Positions 32,211 to 41,178 are shown, counted from the first letter of the stretch. The stretch: DNA of 64,000 nucleotides from Thermus brockianus (GCF_021462505.1 NZ_JAKEDV010000009.1:1-64000), one strand, 5' to 3'. Notes: generated from the sequence alone by a model not told the origin. Program-made: numbers and translations.

Positions 32211-33626
32211 GTGCGGGTCCTGGTCACCGGCGCCACGGGATACGTGGGGGGAAGGCTCGTGCCCCGGCTTCTGGAAAGGGGCCACAGGGTGCGGGTCCTG
32301 GTGCGGGATGCCCGCCGTTTGGAAGGCCGCCCCTGGGCGGGGCAGGTGGAGGTGGTGGAGGGGAGCCTCGAGGACGAAGCGGCCCTCCTCCGGGCCCTGG
32401 AGGGGGTGGAGGCCGCCTACTACCTGGTGCACGCCATGCTCTCGGAGACCCGCTTCCAGGAGGCGGAGGAGCGCCAGGCCAAGGCCTTCGCCCAGGCGGC
32501 CCAAAGGGCGGGCCTCCCCCACGCCATCTACCTGGGGGGGCTCCTGCCCCGGACGGGAAGGCCCTCCCCCCACCTGGCGAGCCGGGCCCGGGTGGGGGAG
32601 ATCCTGCGGGCGGGGGTGCCCACCACGGAGTTCCGGGCCGGGCCCATCGTGGGCTCGGGCTCGGCCAGTTTCGAGATGGTCCGCTACCTCACGGAGCGCC
32701 TCCCCGTAATGGTGGCCCCCCGCTGGGTCCTCAACCCCGTCTCCCCCATCGCTATCCGGGACGTCCTGGCCTACCTCCTCCTGGCCCTGGAGCGGGGGCC
32801 TTCGGGGGTGGTGGAGGTGGGGGCCCCGCCCCTCACCTTCAAGGCCATGATGGAAACCTACGCGGAGGTGCGGGGCCTTAAGCGCCTCATCCTCCCCGTG
32901 CCCGTCCTGGCCCCGAGGCTTGCCGCCCTTTGGGTGGGCCTCGTCACCCCCATTCCCAACCGCCTGGCCCTGCCCCTGGTGGAGGGCATCCTCCACCCCC
33001 TGGTGGCGGACACCGCCCGGGCCAAGGCCCTCTTCCCCGAGGTGGACCCCATCCCCTATCGGCAGGCGGTAGCCTTGGCCCTGGAGCGCATCGCCCTGGG
33101 CGAGGTGGAGACCCGTTGGTCCGGGGCCCTCCAGGGGCGGGGTTACTTCCTGGAGGACCGGGAGGGGGTCATCCGCGAGGTGCGCACCCTCCCCGTCCAA
33201 GCGCCCCCCGAGAGGGTCTACCGGGTCTTCGCCTCCCTGGGGGGCGAGCGGGGCTGGCTCGTCTGGGGCTGGGCCTGGGCCCTGAGGGGGCTCGTGGACC
33301 GGCTCCTGGGGGGCCCGGGCTTAAGGCGGGGCCGGCGCCACCCCACCCTCCTCCTCCCCGGGGAGGCGGTGGACTTCTGGCGCGTGGAGGCGGTGGAGCC
33401 GGGCCGCCTCCTCCGCCTCAGGGCGGAGATGCGCCTGCCCGGGAAGGCGTGGCTGGAGTGGCAGGCCCTCCCGGAAGGGGAAGGTTGCCGCCTGGTCCAG
33501 ACCGCCTATTTCGCCCCCATGGGCCTCACGGGCTTCCTCTACTGGTGGTCGCTCTACCCCATCCACGCCCGCATCTTCAGCGACCTGGCCCGGGCCATCG
33601 CCAAAGAGGCGGAGAAGCCGGGCTAG
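32211..33626 (+). CDS. NAD(P)-binding protein fused to DUF2867 domain
   Basis: A 471-aa protein. Residues about 1-290 are an atypical short-chain dehydrogenase/NmrA-like domain opening RVLVTGATGYVGGRLVPRLL. Residues about 310-471 are a START-like DUF2867 domain (RGWLVWGWAWALRGLVDRLL, PGEAVDFWRVEAVEPGRLLR). This architecture is common in plasmid and chromosome loci near photolyase genes. Substrate unknown. It starts at a GTG without a ribosome-binding site, in line with leaderless initiation. Confidence 0.85.
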   Translation: MRVLVTGATGYVGGRLVPRLLERGHRVRVLVRDARRLEGRPWAGQVEVVEGSLEDEAALLRALEGVEAAYYLVHAMLSETRFQEAEERQAKAFAQAAQRAGLPHAIYLGGLLPRTGRPSPHLASRARVGEILRAGVPTTEFRAGPIVGSGSASFEMVRYLTERLPVMVAPRWVLNPVSPIAIRDVLAYLLLALERGPSGVVEVGAPPLTFKAMMETYAEVRGLKRLILPVPVLAPRLAALWVGLVTPIPNRLALPLVEGILHPLVADTARAKALFPEVDPIPYRQAVALALERIALGEVETRWSGALQGRGYFLEDREGVIREVRTLPVQAPPERVYRVFASLGGERGWLVWGWAWALRGLVDRLLGGPGLRRGRRHPTLLLPGEAVDFWRVEAVEPGRLLRLRAEMRLPGKAWLEWQALPEGEGCRLVQTAYFAPMGLTGFLYWWSLYPIHARIFSDLARAIAKEAEKPG

Positions 33627-33664
33627 CCTTAGTCCAAGCTACAAAGGGCTTCCTCCTCCTTCCC

Positions 33665-33670
33665 TAGGCT
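33665..33670 (+). promoter_or_regulatory. -10 box of SDR gene
   Basis: TAGGCT ends 6 nt before the ATG at 33677. The sequence TAGGCTTAGGGC-ATG closely mirrors TAGGCTAGGGGC-GTG at 32199-32213. Confidence 0.5.
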
Positions 33671-33676
33671 TAGGGC

Positions 33677-34300
33677 ATGCGCGTCCTGGTGCTCGGGGCC
33701 ACGGGAGGCCTAGGGGGGGCCCTGGCCCGGGCCCTGAGGGGCTACGAGCTCCTCCTTTCGGGCCGGCGAACGGAGGCCCTGCGGGGGTTGGCGGAGGAGG
33801 TGGGAGGGAAGCCCCTACCCGCTGACCTCGCCGACGAACTGGAGGCCCAGGCCCTCCTGGAGGAGGCGGGGCCCCTGGACCTCCTCCTCCACGCGGTGGG
33901 GGCAGCGGGGCGGGCCCCGGTGCGGGAAACCCCAAGGGACCTCCTGGAGGGGATGCTCTCGGCCCACCTCCTCACCGCCCACCACGCCCTCAAGCACGCC
34001 CGCTTCCGGCCCGGGGCCCGGGCCGTCTTCTTCGGCGCCTACCCCGCCTACGTGCGGGTCCCCGGCTTCGCCGCCTACGCCGCGGCCAAGGGGGCCCTCG
34101 AGGCCTACCTGGAGGCGGCCCACAAGGAGCTCCGCCGGGAAGGGGTCCATCTCGTCCTGGTGCGCCTCCCCGCCGTGGCCACGGGGCTTTGGACCCCCCT
34201 CGGGGGCCCGCCCAAAGGGGCCCTCACCCCCGAGGAGGCGGCGAGGAGGGTGTTGGAGGCCGTCCTCGCTGAGCCTCCGCCCGAGGTCCTGGAGGTGTAG
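33677..34300 (+). CDS. Short-chain dehydrogenase/reductase
   Basis: A 207-aa SDR with the cofactor motif LGATGGLGGALARAL, the loop LLLHAVGAAGRAPV, a catalytic serine replaced by a glycine-alanine stretch in RAVFFGAYPAYV, and the YAAAK motif in GFAAYAAAKGALEAYL. The lack of the usual active-site serine in that strand is noted. The substrate is unknown. It heads a tight + strand run with the next three genes. Confidence 0.82.
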   Translation: MRVLVLGATGGLGGALARALRGYELLLSGRRTEALRGLAEEVGGKPLPADLADELEAQALLEEAGPLDLLLHAVGAAGRAPVRETPRDLLEGMLSAHLLTAHHALKHARFRPGARAVFFGAYPAYVRVPGFAAYAAAKGALEAYLEAAHKELRREGVHLVLVRLPAVATGLWTPLGGPPKGALTPEEAARRVLEAVLAEPPPEVLEV

Positions 34301-34302
34301 CC

Positions 34303-34800
34303 GTGGAAGCCCGCTACCAGGCCCACTTCTATCCCATGCGCCTCGCCCTCCTCGCCGTGGGGGAGAACTTCATGCCCATGGCCTGGTGGACCCCCGTGTC
34401 CAAGGCCCCCTTCCGCTTCCTCCTGGCCGTGGACCGGAAGAACCACACCCTAAGCCTCCTCCGGGAGCTCGGCGAGGGGGCGCTTTGCTTTCTGCCCTGG
34501 GAGGCGCGGGCCTGGGTGGTGCGGGCGGGTTACCTCTCGGGGCGGCGCGTGCGCAAGGCGGATAGGCTCCGCGTGCCCCTTAGGCCCGCCCGGGCCCTCG
34601 CCCGCACCCTGGTGCCCGAGGAGGCGCTCGCCGTGTTTGAACTGAAGGTGGCGGAGTGGCCCACGGACGGGGACCACGCCCTCTTCCTGGGGGATGTGGT
34701 CCACGCCGAGGGAAGCCCCGAGGCCAAAAGGCGGCCCATCCTCTTCCTGGGCTTCCGGGACTTCGCCACCTTGGGGGAGACCTGGAGGTTCCGCCCATGA
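34303..34800 (+). CDS. Flavin reductase-like protein
   Basis: A 165-aa protein of the flavin reductase/FMN-binding split-barrel family: [38 protein letters not shown] and a C-terminal LGDVVHAEG block typical of the fold. It starts at a GTG 2 nt after the SDR stop. It may supply reduced flavin or be a flavoredoxin; no partner oxygenase was seen. Confidence 0.75.
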   Translation: MEARYQAHFYPMRLALLAVGENFMPMAWWTPVSKAPFRFLLAVDRKNHTLSLLRELGEGALCFLPWEARAWVVRAGYLSGRRVRKADRLRVPLRPARALARTLVPEEALAVFELKVAEWPTDGDHALFLGDVVHAEGSPEAKRRPILFLGFRDFATLGETWRFRP

Positions 34801-35303
34801 GAGTGGGGGCCGCTTTCCTCTTCCTTCTGGCCTTCGCCCAAGCCCCCTACGCCGTGGAGGGCGTGGCCCGCTACCGGGGCTACTACCCCCTAGGGAGCTG
34901 GGAGGGGGTGAACCCCACGGCCCGGGGGGAGGTCTGGTGGGACGGGGAGGAGGCCTCGGGAAAGGTCTGCCTGGCGCAGGCGGCCTGGGACTCGGGAAAC
35001 GGCGAAAGGGACAAGAAGGCCCGGGAGATCCTCCGGGCAAAGGAATACCCCGAGGCCTGCCTCTACCTCAAGCGGGCCTACTTCGCCCAAGGGCGGTTCG
35101 TGGTGGAGGGGGAGCTCTCCCTGGCGGGCCTCAGGCGCCCCGTGCGGGTGGAGGGGGAGCTCTTGCCGAGGGGGCCGGGCTACCGCTTCCAGGGCCGCTT
35201 CGTCACCCGCTTTTCCGACTGGAACCTGGAGCGCCCCCGCTTCCTCTTCCTGGAGGTGCGGGACGAGGTGGAGGTCCTCCTCGAGGCGGAGGTCCGGCGG
35301 TGA
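34797..35303 (+). CDS. YceI-like secreted protein
   Basis: A 168-aa protein with a signal peptide ([19 protein letters not shown]) and a YceI-like beta-barrel lipocalin fold ([37 protein letters not shown]). Family members bind isoprenoids. It overlaps the preceding and following genes by 4 nt each (ATGA and GTGA). Confidence 0.72.
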   Translation: MRVGAAFLFLLAFAQAPYAVEGVARYRGYYPLGSWEGVNPTARGEVWWDGEEASGKVCLAQAAWDSGNGERDKKAREILRAKEYPEACLYLKRAYFAQGRFVVEGELSLAGLRRPVRVEGELLPRGPGYRFQGRFVTRFSDWNLERPRFLFLEVRDEVEVLLEAEVRR

Positions 35304-36214
35304 TCCGCCTGGGCTACCCCTGCGAGAACCTGACCCTCGGGGCGAGCACCAACCACACCCTGCACCTCGCCTCCCTCACGGAGGAAAGGGTGCGGGCCAA
35401 GGTGGCGGAGAACCTCTCGGACCTGGAGCGCATCCTCCGCTGGAACGCCTCCCATGGCTTCCGCCTTTTCCGCATCGGCCAGCACCTCATCCCCTTCGCC
35501 TCCCACCCCGCCTTCCCCTACGCCTGGGAGCGAGCCCACGGGGCGGAGCTTGGCCGCCTCGGGCGCCTGGCCAGGGCCCTGGGGATACGGCTTTCCTTCC
35601 ACCCGGGGCAGTACGTGAACCCGGGAAGCCCAAACCCCCAGGTGGTGGAGCGCTCCCTGGCGGAACTCCGCTACTCCGCCCGCGCCCTCACCCTCCTCGG
35701 GGCGGAGGACGGGGTTTTGGTCCTCCACCTGGGCGGGGCCTACGGGGACCCAAGGCGGGCCCTCCGGCGCTTTGTGGAAAACCTCAAGGCGGAAAGGGAG
35801 GTCCTCCGCTACCTGGCCCTGGAGAACGACGAGCGGCTTTGGCCCGTGGAGGAGGTCCTTAAGGTGGCGGAGGCCTTGGGCGTGCCCGTGGTGGTGGATA
35901 CCCTCCACCACGCCCTGAACCCGGGCCGGCTTTCCCTGGAGGAGGCCCTGCGCCTCGCCTTCCCCACCTGGCGGGGTAGGCCCAAGGTCCACCTGGCAAG
36001 CCAGGACCCGGCCAAGCGCCCCGGGGCCCACGCCTTCCGGGTCCTGGAGGCGGACTGGGAGCGGCTCTTGCGGGCGCTCCCTGGACCCGCCGACCTCATG
36101 GTGGAGGCCAAGGGGAAGGAACAAGGGCTCCCGCCGGGGGCTTTGGCCCTTTTGGCCCCGGCCGCGCAGGGCGAGGAGCCCCTTACTCCTCCAACGCCTC
36201 CCAAAGCGCCCTGA
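35300..36214 (+). CDS. uvsE: UV damage endonuclease
   Basis: A 304-aa UvdE/UvsE protein that nicks DNA 5' of UV photoproducts. Family blocks are [82 protein letters not shown] and KVHLASQDP, covering the metal-binding His and Glu residues. It starts at a GTG overlapping the yceI-like stop and is convergent with the truncated parB copy (32-bp overlap). The C-terminal 20 residues are proline-rich and beyond the family core. Confidence 0.92.
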   Translation: MIRLGYPCENLTLGASTNHTLHLASLTEERVRAKVAENLSDLERILRWNASHGFRLFRIGQHLIPFASHPAFPYAWERAHGAELGRLGRLARALGIRLSFHPGQYVNPGSPNPQVVERSLAELRYSARALTLLGAEDGVLVLHLGGAYGDPRRALRRFVENLKAEREVLRYLALENDERLWPVEEVLKVAEALGVPVVVDTLHHALNPGRLSLEEALRLAFPTWRGRPKVHLASQDPAKRPGAHAFRVLEADWERLLRALPGPADLMVEAKGKEQGLPPGALALLAPAAQGEEPLTPPTPPKAP

Positions 36215-36665
36215 GCCGCGCCTCCACCAGGCGCCGCTTCTTGGGGAGGGCCTCGAGGTCAAGCCGGGCAAGCTTCGCCACCACCTCCTTGTACCAAGGC
36301 TTGGGCGCCTCCTCCCGCCTTAAAGCCTCCCGCACCCTGGCCTTCAGGTCCCGCAAGGAAAGCCTCGCCTTCACCTCCTCCAAGAGGGCCTTCCGGAGAG
36401 CGTCGTCCTTCACCTTCTTCAGTTCCAAGGCGGCGGTGTAGGGGATGGCGCCCTGCTCCAGAGCCTCCTTCAGGTCTTCGGGAAGCGTCAAGAGGGGGAG
36501 GCGGTTCTGGACAAAGGACTCCCAGGTCATCCGCCCCAGGACGCGGAAAACCTCCTCCACCCTCCGGGCCTCCGGGCTACCCATAACGTTATGGGTAGCC
36601 TTACCCCCCCTCTCGTTCCGCATCCGGTGGAGGAGGCGCACCACCTCCTCCCGATCCCTCCCGTG
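36183..36665 (-). pseudogene. Truncated parB copy (C-terminal part)
   Basis: The protein end matches the C-terminal half of the intact ParB at 37540-38415, with about 80% identity by eye: EEVVRLLHRMRNERGGKATH, ALRKALLEEVKARLSLRDLK and ALRREEAPKPWYKEVVAKLA. The N-terminal ParB/Srx nuclease domain is missing. Homology stops near 36655-36665, and upstream residues are unrelated. The open frame extends to 36764 but this start is probably fortuitous. It may be a remnant of an ancestral par locus or a duplication, and contains a 26-bp palindrome. Confidence 0.85.
36575..36600. repeat. 26-bp perfect palindrome in truncated parB
   Basis: The half-site GGCTACCCATAAC (36575-36587) is followed by its exact reverse complement (36588-36600). 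A palindrome at the same place in the intact parB has CC/GG in place of AT/AT at mirrored positions. Candidate parS (centromere) site. Confidence 0.8.
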
Positions 36666-36814
36666 CCCGTAGGCATCCCAGCCTGGCGGCAGGCCCAGGG
36701 CAAAACCGCACCTAGGCTCCAGAGCGCCCCCTGCCACCCTAGTGGGGATCCTCTTTCCGGTCATGCCCCGGGACCAAGAGCCTACGAAGACACTTGGCCT
36801 TCTTCCACTCCGGG

Positions 36815-37219
36815 CTATCCCTTACCAAGTACCTGAGCAGGCGTCCTGCGCCCGAGGGGCGTCCTATCAAAGTCGCCGTCAAAACTGACCAAGATCAAGC
36901 CGTACTTTTCCACCGCCCTGTACTGATAGGCATCGTCAAAATCCAACCGATACCGCTCCATGGTCGCAACCAGGTCCGGCATATCCTCAGGGCTTAGGCG
37001 AACGAGGGAAACGGCCCCCTCCAGGAATGCATCCCGGACGAACAAGACGAAGGCATCCGACCTGCCAAGCCGGCCAAGCACGATACCAATGGAGTGGAGG
37101 AAGAAGTCCGTTAGGCATAACTGGTCCGAGGGGGTTTGGGCCAAAAAGGCTCCGACCTCCTCCGCCCGCTCCTACTCCAGGAAGCGCTCCAACCAGACGT
37201 TCGTGTCCACCAGATACAT
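36815..37219 (-). pseudogene. PIN-domain toxin gene with in-frame stop
   Basis: From the ATG at 37219 the sequence reads YLVDTNVWLERFLE, a typical VapC/PIN start with the first acidic residue, then hits an amber codon (complement of 37172-37174). Translation would continue in frame ERAEEVGAFLAQTPSDQLCL through to the stop at 36815, with later acidic residues in SDAFVLF and LILVSFDGDFDRT. One C-to-T change (CAG to TAG) explains the break. The DUF2281 antitoxin gene lies 3 nt upstream. The toxin is probably inactive unless the amber is read through. Confidence 0.82.
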
Positions 37220-37222
37220 GGC

Positions 37223-37429
37223 TCAATCGCCCCTCCACCGCAACGCCTCTTTCTGAAGCTCTAGCGCAGTGTACTGACTGCGGTACTCCCGGAGCGCTCC
37301 CGCCCAATCTTGTCGCAACGGACGTGCTTGCTTGCGGCGCCGCTTTTCCAGCAAGAACTCCGCGAAGTCGGCAACCTCCCGTTGCAATTCGGGCGGCAAC
37401 TGCTGAAGCAACTCCTCAAGCCTTCCCAT
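37223..37429 (-). CDS. DUF2281 antitoxin
   Basis: A 68-aa protein (RLEELLQQLPPELQREVADF, then AEFLLEKRRRKQ) of the DUF2281 group, which pair with PIN toxins. It starts at 37429 with GGGAGGAAG upstream, and the PIN gene start follows 3 nt after the stop. The partner toxin has an in-frame stop, so this antitoxin may be free. Confidence 0.78.
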   Translation of the reverse strand: MGRLEELLQQLPPELQREVADFAEFLLEKRRRKQARPLRQDWAGALREYRSQYTALELQKEALRWRGD

Positions 37430-37539
37430 ACGTCTTCCTCCCTTCTACCACCCTTGGGCCACCTCTCCAGGCCCGGGGGCACCTTCAGGCGTCCCAAGAG
37501 TAACGGTCTCTTCTGGGGAACGCAGAAGCCCCCAAACCC

Positions 37540-38415
37540 TCAGAGAAGCACGGCTTCCAGCTCCCTCAGCTTCTCTTCCACCAGGCGGCGCTTCTTGGGG
37601 GGGAGGGCCTCGAGGTCAAGCCGGCTAAGCCTCGCCACCACCTCCTTGTACCAGGGCTTGGGCGCCTCCTCCCGCCTTAAGGCCTCCCGCACCCTGGCCT
37701 TCAGGTCCCGCAAGGAAAGCCCCGCCTTCACTTCTTCCAGAAGGGCCTTCCGAAGGCCATCGTCCTTCACCTTCTTGAGCTCTAAGGCGGCGGTGTAGGG
37801 GATGGCACCTCCTTCCAGGGCCTCCTTCAGGTCCTCGGGAAGCCTCAAGAGGGGGAGGCGGTGCTTCACGAAGGAGTCCCAGGTCATTCGTCCGAGGAGG
37901 CGGAAGACCTCTTCCACCTTCTGGGCCTCTGGGCTACCCCCAACGTTGGGGGTAGCCTTACCCCCCTTCTCGTTCCGCATCCGGTGGAGGAAGCGCACCA
38001 CCTCGTCCCTGCTCTTCCCAAGCTCCAGGGCCAGGAGGTCCAGGACCCCGATGGTTTCCTCGTAGGGGTTCAGGTCCTCCCGCTGGAGGTTCTCCATGAG
38101 GGCGATGGCAGAGGCGGCCTTCTCGTCCACCTCCAGGACCACCACGGGGACCTCCTTAAGCCCCGCCATCCCCGCCGCACGGTAGCGCCTTTCCCCGGCG
38201 ATAATCTCGTACTTCCCGCCCTCCACGGGGCGAACCAGGAGGGGCTCCAGGACCCCTTGGGCCCGGATGGACTCGGCCAGGGCCTGGAGGGAGGCCTCGT
38301 CAAAGCGGCGGCGGGGTTGGGGGCGGGGAACAAGCTCGCTCAGGAGGGCCACGGAGGATGCAGGGCGTTTGGCCTCCTCCACCAGTCCCTTGAGGTAGGC
38401 CCGGATGGCGCTCAC
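37540..38415 (-). CDS. parB: Partition protein ParB
   Basis: Plasmid partition protein (291 aa) that loads on parS and spreads. The N-terminal ParB/Srx domain contains VEGGKYEIIAGERRYRAAGM and ASAIALMENLQREDLNPYEE, with the CTP-binding GERRYRAA motif. An HTH follows (LGKSRDEVVRFLHRMRNEKG). The C-terminal part is charged (EEAPKPWYKEVVARLSRL). The ATG overlaps the parA stop by 4 nt. A 26-bp palindrome lies within the coding sequence at the region coding ATPNVGGS. Confidence 0.93.
   Translation of the reverse strand: MSAIRAYLKGLVEEAKRPASSVALLSELVPRPQPRRRFDEASLQALAESIRAQGVLEPLLVRPVEGGKYEIIAGERRYRAAGMAGLKEVPVVVLEVDEKAASAIALMENLQREDLNPYEETIGVLDLLALELGKSRDEVVRFLHRMRNEKGGKATPNVGGSPEAQKVEEVFRLLGRMTWDSFVKHRLPLLRLPEDLKEALEGGAIPYTAALELKKVKDDGLRKALLEEVKAGLSLRDLKARVREALRREEAPKPWYKEVVARLSRLDLEALPPKKRRLVEEKLRELEAVLL
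37932..37957. repeat. 26-bp perfect palindrome inside parB
   Basis: The half-site GGCTACCCCCAAC (37932-37944) is followed by its exact reverse complement (37945-37957), centred on AACGTT. It lies inside parB and matches the palindrome in the truncated copy except at two mirrored base pairs. Candidate parS. Confidence 0.82.
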
Positions 38416-39374
38416 GCCACCACCTCCTCAAAGCGGAAGACCCTCTCCAGGAGGAAGTCGGCGAGCCGGGCGACCTCCTCCGCCGCCTCCTTGTCCCCCG
38501 TGAGGTGGATGGGCACCCCCTCCTCCGTGGCACGGCGGTGTGGGCCAGGCCGGTAGGCCATCCGAGGGGTTACGGGAGCGATTTCCTCCAGCTCTTGGAT
38601 GGTCTCCAGCACCCGGTTGTCGCCGGCGGTGCGGGCGTCGTACTTGGTGGGGATGAAGGCGCGGATGATATGGCCCCGCCCCGACACCGCCTCGGGGTCC
38701 ACCTTGCGCAGGGCCTCCCGGTACTCCTTGGCCACCCCGATCACCGCCTTTAGCGCCTGGATTCCCTTGGCCCCCGTCTCCACGGGCACCAGGAGCCCGT
38801 CCCCCGCCAGGGCGGCCATCACCGCCAAGGAGCCCAGGGAGGGCAGGGAGTCCACGAAGACCAGGTCGTACCGCTCCAGCTTTTCCAGGGCGGTGCGCAG
38901 GGCCAGGGCGCCCAAGGGCTTCCGGTCCAGCTCCAGCTCCCCCACCGCCAGGTTCACGGAGGCGGGGACCAGGTAAAGGTTACGGCCCACCTCCTTGGGC
39001 GGGGGGAGGAGGTCCTGGCGGATGACCCGAAGGAGGGTTTCCTCGTCCTGAACGCCGCTCGGGTCCACGCCGAGCCAGGCGGTGAGGTTGGCCTGGGGGT
39101 CGGCGTCAATCAGGAGAACCCGGTACCCCCTCGAGGCCAGCTCAAACCCCAGGTCCCGGGCCAGGGAGGTCTTCCCCGCCCCGCCGGCGTGGGTGAAGAG
39201 GGTGTAAACCTGCGTCCTCCGCTCGGGACCGTCCACCTCCTCGGGGATGTACCAGTAGTGGCCCAGGCGCACCGCCGCCAGCCTGCCCTCCTTGATCCAC
39301 CTCCGGGCCAGGCTCTCCGACATCCCCTCTTTGCGGGCCCACTCCGTGAGGGGAACCAACCTTTCCCGTTTCAT
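38412..39374 (-). CDS. parA: Partition ATPase ParA with N-terminal HTH
   Basis: A 320-aa ParA. Residues about 5-50 are a MerR/excisionase-like HTH ([36 protein letters not shown]), which marks type Ia-like autoregulating ParA proteins. The deviant Walker A is in [20 protein letters not shown], followed by [17 protein letters not shown] and [19 protein letters not shown]. The ATG at 39374 was chosen because TATCCT ends 6 nt before it, making the transcript essentially leaderless; the 19-residue open extension to 39431 lies beyond the promoter. Confidence 0.92.
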   Translation of the reverse strand: MKRERLVPLTEWARKEGMSESLARRWIKEGRLAAVRLGHYWYIPEEVDGPERRTQVYTLFTHAGGAGKTSLARDLGFELASRGYRVLLIDADPQANLTAWLGVDPSGVQDEETLLRVIRQDLLPPPKEVGRNLYLVPASVNLAVGELELDRKPLGALALRTALEKLERYDLVFVDSLPSLGSLAVMAALAGDGLLVPVETGAKGIQALKAVIGVAKEYREALRKVDPEAVSGRGHIIRAFIPTKYDARTAGDNRVLETIQELEEIAPVTPRMAYRPGPHRRATEEGVPIHLTGDKEAAEEVARLADFLLERVFRFEEVVA

Positions 39375-39380
39375 GAGGGA

Positions 39381-39410
39381 AGGATACCAGGTATGTGCGC
39401 TTTTCGGCAA
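39381..39410 (-). promoter_or_regulatory. parAB promoter
   Basis: On the minus strand, TTGCCG (complement of 39405-39410) and TATCCT (complement of 39381-39386) are separated by 18 nt. The -10 box ends 6 nt before the parA ATG, so the mRNA should be leaderless. Of the promoters proposed here it has the best -35. Confidence 0.6.
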
Positions 39411-39446
39411 CCAGGCTCTGACGGTTCCCACACAAGAACCCCGGCC

Positions 39447-40037
39447 CTACCGAAAGGCAAAACGCACCACCCAGACCACCTCGCACGCCCCGGCCCCCGT
39501 GTCCTGGCGGGTGGTGGAGGTCCGCCAATAGGACCCATCCGGCCCGTAGACGTCCACCAGGTAGCCCTCGAGGCGCACCACCTGGCCAGGGCGCACCCGG
39601 CCCATGGCCCGCTCTATCCCTGGGCTTGCCGGCACGAGGTGCATGTTGGCGCTATGCTCCACGATCTCCCTCAAAGGGATGGGGGGCTCCCCGGAGCCAG
39701 CGTAGAAGTAGAAGCGGTCCGCCTGCCAGATGCGCATGCGGCGGAGAACGGCGGTGTCCGACATCCGTCCCCAGCCCAGGGCGAAGTCCCAAGGGGCGAC
39801 CGCCGCCCACCGGTCAAAGCGGTAGCGGCGCTTGGCGAGGAGACGGGCCTCGAGGCCGAACCGGGCCACGGGGATTAGCCGGTAGGGGCCCTTCACCAGG
39901 GCACGGGGATCTTCCGGCCCCAAGGGCTCCTGCACCGGGGGATGGGGCGCCAGGACGCCTGGCGGCGGGGGCTTGGGCCGCTGCCAAAACCAGGCCGCCA
40001 CGAGGAGGAGGGCCAGGACCACAAGGAGCCTACCCAT
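39447..40037 (-). CDS. Membrane-anchored protein of unknown function
   Basis: A 196-aa protein with one N-terminal membrane segment (RLLVVLALLLVAAWFWQ), a proline-rich linker, and a conserved-looking domain with FALGWGRMSDTAVLR, EIVEHSANMHLVPASPGI, VRLEGYLVDVYGPDGSYW and STTRQDTGAGACEVVWVVR. The C-terminal strands suggest an OB-like fold. The function is not recognised. It overlaps cas6 by 8 nt, and may be co-transcribed with it. Confidence 0.6.
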   Translation of the reverse strand: MGRLLVVLALLLVAAWFWQRPKPPPPGVLAPHPPVQEPLGPEDPRALVKGPYRLIPVARFGLEARLLAKRRYRFDRWAAVAPWDFALGWGRMSDTAVLRRMRIWQADRFYFYAGSGEPPIPLREIVEHSANMHLVPASPGIERAMGRVRPGQVVRLEGYLVDVYGPDGSYWRTSTTRQDTGAGACEVVWVVRFAFR

Positions 40038-40764
40038 CCCCCTCCCTCGGGGCGAACACCTTGGCCCGCCCGTAGCCCAGGGCAGTCTTGGCCCCCACCC
40101 CGGCGAAGAAGGCGAAGCGCCCCAAGGCCCAAAGCCAAGCCCGCTCCTCCTCCGTGGCCCTAGGGAGGTGGTAGACCACCCGGCCCACGAAGCCCACGGT
40201 GTCCACCTCCGTGGCCGCCCTCAGGGTGCGCCCCTCCAGCCAGCGCACCGTGGTCCTCTCCAAGAGGGCCTCCCGCACCTCCTCTGGGGCCTTGAGGGTG
40301 CCGAAGGCCTCGAGGCGCCGTAAGAGGCTCTCCATCACCAGCCTAGGCTCGGGGAGAGGGTAGTGCACCCCCTTGCGGCGGAAGAAGGTGGGGGCGTGGA
40401 AGCGCAAGGGGAGGTCCGGCCCTAAGGGGTTCTGGAAAAGCCTCGGGTAGGTGGTGACCCCCGCCCAGGGGTGTCCCTCCTGGAGCACGGCCTTGAGGCG
40501 GAAGGGGGTCCCCAGGCGCACCTCCTGGCCCTCGAGGGCGAAGAGGGTAGGGGAGAGCCGGGCATAGAGGTCCTCCCTTAGAAAGCTCACCCGGGCCCAG
40601 TAAGCCCCCTCCTTCCCCCCAAACCCCAGGGCAAAGGGGTTTTCCCCCTGGTCGTGCACCTCGGGGGCCACCTCCCGCAGGAGCCCGTAGAAAAACCCCC
40701 TTAGGCCCAAGGGCTCGGGCGGGGCCTCGCCCTCCAGGAGGAGCACCAGCGCCGCCAAGACCAT
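40030..40764 (-). CDS. cas6: CRISPR-associated endoribonuclease Cas6
   Basis: A 244-aa Cas6 that cuts pre-crRNA within repeats. Recognised from its overall RAMP pattern and the C-terminal glycine-rich motif FAFFAGVGAKTALGYGRAKV, preceded by DTVGFVGRVVYHLP. The catalytic histidine cannot be placed with confidence. No CRISPR array lies in the window, so it must serve arrays elsewhere. In Thermus, cas6 genes often stand apart from the other cas genes. Confidence 0.85.
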   Translation of the reverse strand: MVLAALVLLLEGEAPPEPLGLRGFFYGLLREVAPEVHDQGENPFALGFGGKEGAYWARVSFLREDLYARLSPTLFALEGQEVRLGTPFRLKAVLQEGHPWAGVTTYPRLFQNPLGPDLPLRFHAPTFFRRKGVHYPLPEPRLVMESLLRRLEAFGTLKAPEEVREALLERTTVRWLEGRTLRAATEVDTVGFVGRVVYHLPRATEEERAWLWALGRFAFFAGVGAKTALGYGRAKVFAPREGDG

Positions 40765-40801
40765 GGCCCGATTGTACCCATTCGGCCCCGGTGCCCATCG
40801 C

Positions 40802-41110
40802 TCACACGGTAGCGCTCGCTTCGCTGGCCCTGGTACTCGCTTTCAGGTAGGCAACCGGCGCCAGTCTCTTCTGTTTCAGGAACGTCTTTGGGTTCTTCAA
40901 GGTTACGTGATAGCTTGCAGCAAAGCTTTCGGACCAGTCCAGAAAGGAGGCGTGATGGCGCAAGGAGGTGCCATAGTCCCGCACCAGCTTCGCCGCCACG
41001 GGATGGGTGTCCTGGCTCGCCAGGAAAACCACCCCTTCCGGGGCGTGGTGGGCCAAGGCCTCCTCCAGGGGGCCTGGGGTGGTCCCTACCGTGAGGATGA
41101 GGACCTTCAT
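40802..41110 (-). pseudogene. N-terminal fragment of a CARF protein (TIGR02710-like)
   Basis: Reading from the ATG at 41110, the sequence KVLILTVGTTPGPLEEALAH, then EGVVFLASQDTHPVAAKLVR, is the start of a CARF domain as in Csm6/TIGR02710 proteins. After about 75 residues the match fades (SFAASYHVTLKNPK) and the frame ends at 102 aa, without the NTGGTK-like middle motif or an effector domain. The C-terminal part of such a protein is found at 44521-45226 on the other strand, so this seems to be a broken and rearranged gene. Confidence 0.65.
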
Positions 41111-41178
41111 ACAGAGCTTTATCATTCGGGATGGGCACCCACCGGGGCCAGGCACGGAGGGCTTCCGGGGGAAGGACA

